Positions 6,722-7,140 of a stretch of DNA of 7,140 nt are shown piece after piece. The position numbers were made by a program, and so were the translations under genes. Location: contig JAHELQ010000272.1 in the NCBI GenBank assembly GCA_024644125.1, positions 1-7,140 of the forward strand. The letters run 5' to 3'. The stretch is from Candidatus Aminicenantota bacterium. Its GTDB lineage: Bacteria; Acidobacteriota; Aminicenantia; UBA2199. Below the pieces are notes generated by a model. That model was not told the origin of the DNA, made no database searches, and saw only the letters and a program-made list of their open reading frames with translations. Positions within the stretch are counted from its first letter, which is position 1; each line of letters begins with the position of its first letter.

Positions 6722-7140
6722 TTAGAAATCAAAATCCCCATCGCCTTCCATAACCGGTTCCACAGCCAGAGACGGTCGAATATCCCGGCATTCGGTAATC
6801 GTTTCCGACGCGGACTCGAAATCCACCAGTGACGGCACGGCGTTTTGGTGAAGTTTCTTCCATCGTTGATCCGCCTGATAAATATCGTATTTCGAATATG
6901 GATTCGGAATGTTCAGCCGGCGGCAATGCTGCGAAAACCGGTTCAGCCTCTGGAATACCTCTTCCCGGGACGGCCGGCAATCAAGAGTCCAGGTCTGGAT
7001 CATCACCATATCCTCCGCCCAGTCCGGGTAAAGCGACGAATGATTATAACCTTCGCTCCATTTATCTGAATTTTTTTGCCCCGAGAGGTAATACTCAAAC
7101 CGGTTGCAATCGGCCTCATAGATGTCGTCTTTCATCTCTT
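6722..7140 (-). CDS. Unrecognised protein, C-terminal fragment (5' end beyond window)
   Basis: This is the first gene of the visible operon. The frame is open to the window edge (the codon before the ATG at 7135 is GAG). The AAGAG touching that ATG is too close to act as a ribosome binding site, so I read it as the tail of a longer protein. A separate 137-residue gene starting at 7135 is possible. Residues counted from that Met are rich in aromatics (EYYLSGQ, KWSEGYNHSSLYPDW, MIQTWTL). They look helical around 57-75 (REEVFQRLNRFSQHCRRLNI), then turn into a low-complexity linker and an acidic end, EGDGDFDF. I do not recognise the family. The helical part would fit the region after a radical SAM core, but no cluster motif is visible here to test that. 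Its stop lies 44 bases before the NRPS start. The last 12 residues resemble those of the NRPS. Confidence 0.75.
   Translation of the reverse strand, partial: EMKDDIYEADCNRFEYYLSGQKNSDKWSEGYNHSSLYPDWAEDMVMIQTWTLDCRPSREEVFQRLNRFSQHCRRLNIPNPYSKYDIYQADQRWKKLHQNAVPSLVDFESASETITECRDIRPSLAVEPVMEGDGDFDF

Noticed and set aside
6678..6731. Frameshift joining the upstream fragment to the NRPS as one protein
   Set aside because: The upstream tail looks like a natural disordered acidic end, the NRPS has its own ribosome binding site, and the visible part of the upstream protein has no N-lobe condensation features that would complete the half domain.

Overview
This window is an interior piece of a bacterial nonribosomal peptide biosynthesis locus. 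All three genes I can support lie on the minus strand and read from the high-coordinate end towards base 1. In transcription order they are: the C-terminal part of a protein I do not recognise (6722-7140, open at the window edge), a complete 1804-residue nonribosomal peptide synthetase (NRPS; 1263-6677), and the first 406 codons of a cobalamin-type radical SAM enzyme (1-1219, running off the other edge). The gaps between genes are 44 and 43 bases. Each downstream gene has a purine-rich ribosome binding site 12 bases before its ATG. I see no terminator hairpin or promoter-like spacing in either gap, so the three look like one operon. Nothing on the plus strand looks like a real gene.

The NRPS is built as partial condensation (C-terminal lobe only) - adenylation - thiolation - epimerization - complete condensation. 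The eight variable pocket positions, with the flanking Asp and Lys, read D-A-Q-D-I-G-V-I-N-K by hand alignment to the GrsA phenylalanine-activating domain. This is close to the textbook glutamine code (DAQDLGVVDK). With an intact epimerization domain, the simplest prediction is a D-glutamine (or closely related) residue loaded as an early or starter unit. The final condensation domain would pass it to an acceptor on another polypeptide. The protein has no thioesterase or reductase and no second adenylation domain, so it must work with partners outside the window.

The downstream radical SAM protein has a Rossmann-like N-terminal half of the cobalamin-binding radical SAM type and a CxxxCxxC cluster motif. 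Such enzymes often methylate unactivated carbons or carry out other radical tailoring in natural product pathways. Its substrate here is unknown, but its position makes the peptide or its building block a good candidate.

A notable extra is that the unknown upstream protein and the NRPS end in similar acidic tails with an Asp-x-Asp-Phe element. These could be short docking motifs between assembly-line proteins. Taxonomy cannot be settled from this sequence. Balanced base composition, AAGGAG-type ribosome binding sites and the NRPS start with half a condensation domain are compatible with several lineages, including uncultivated ones such as Aminicenantes/Acidobacteria relatives; that is a weak inference.
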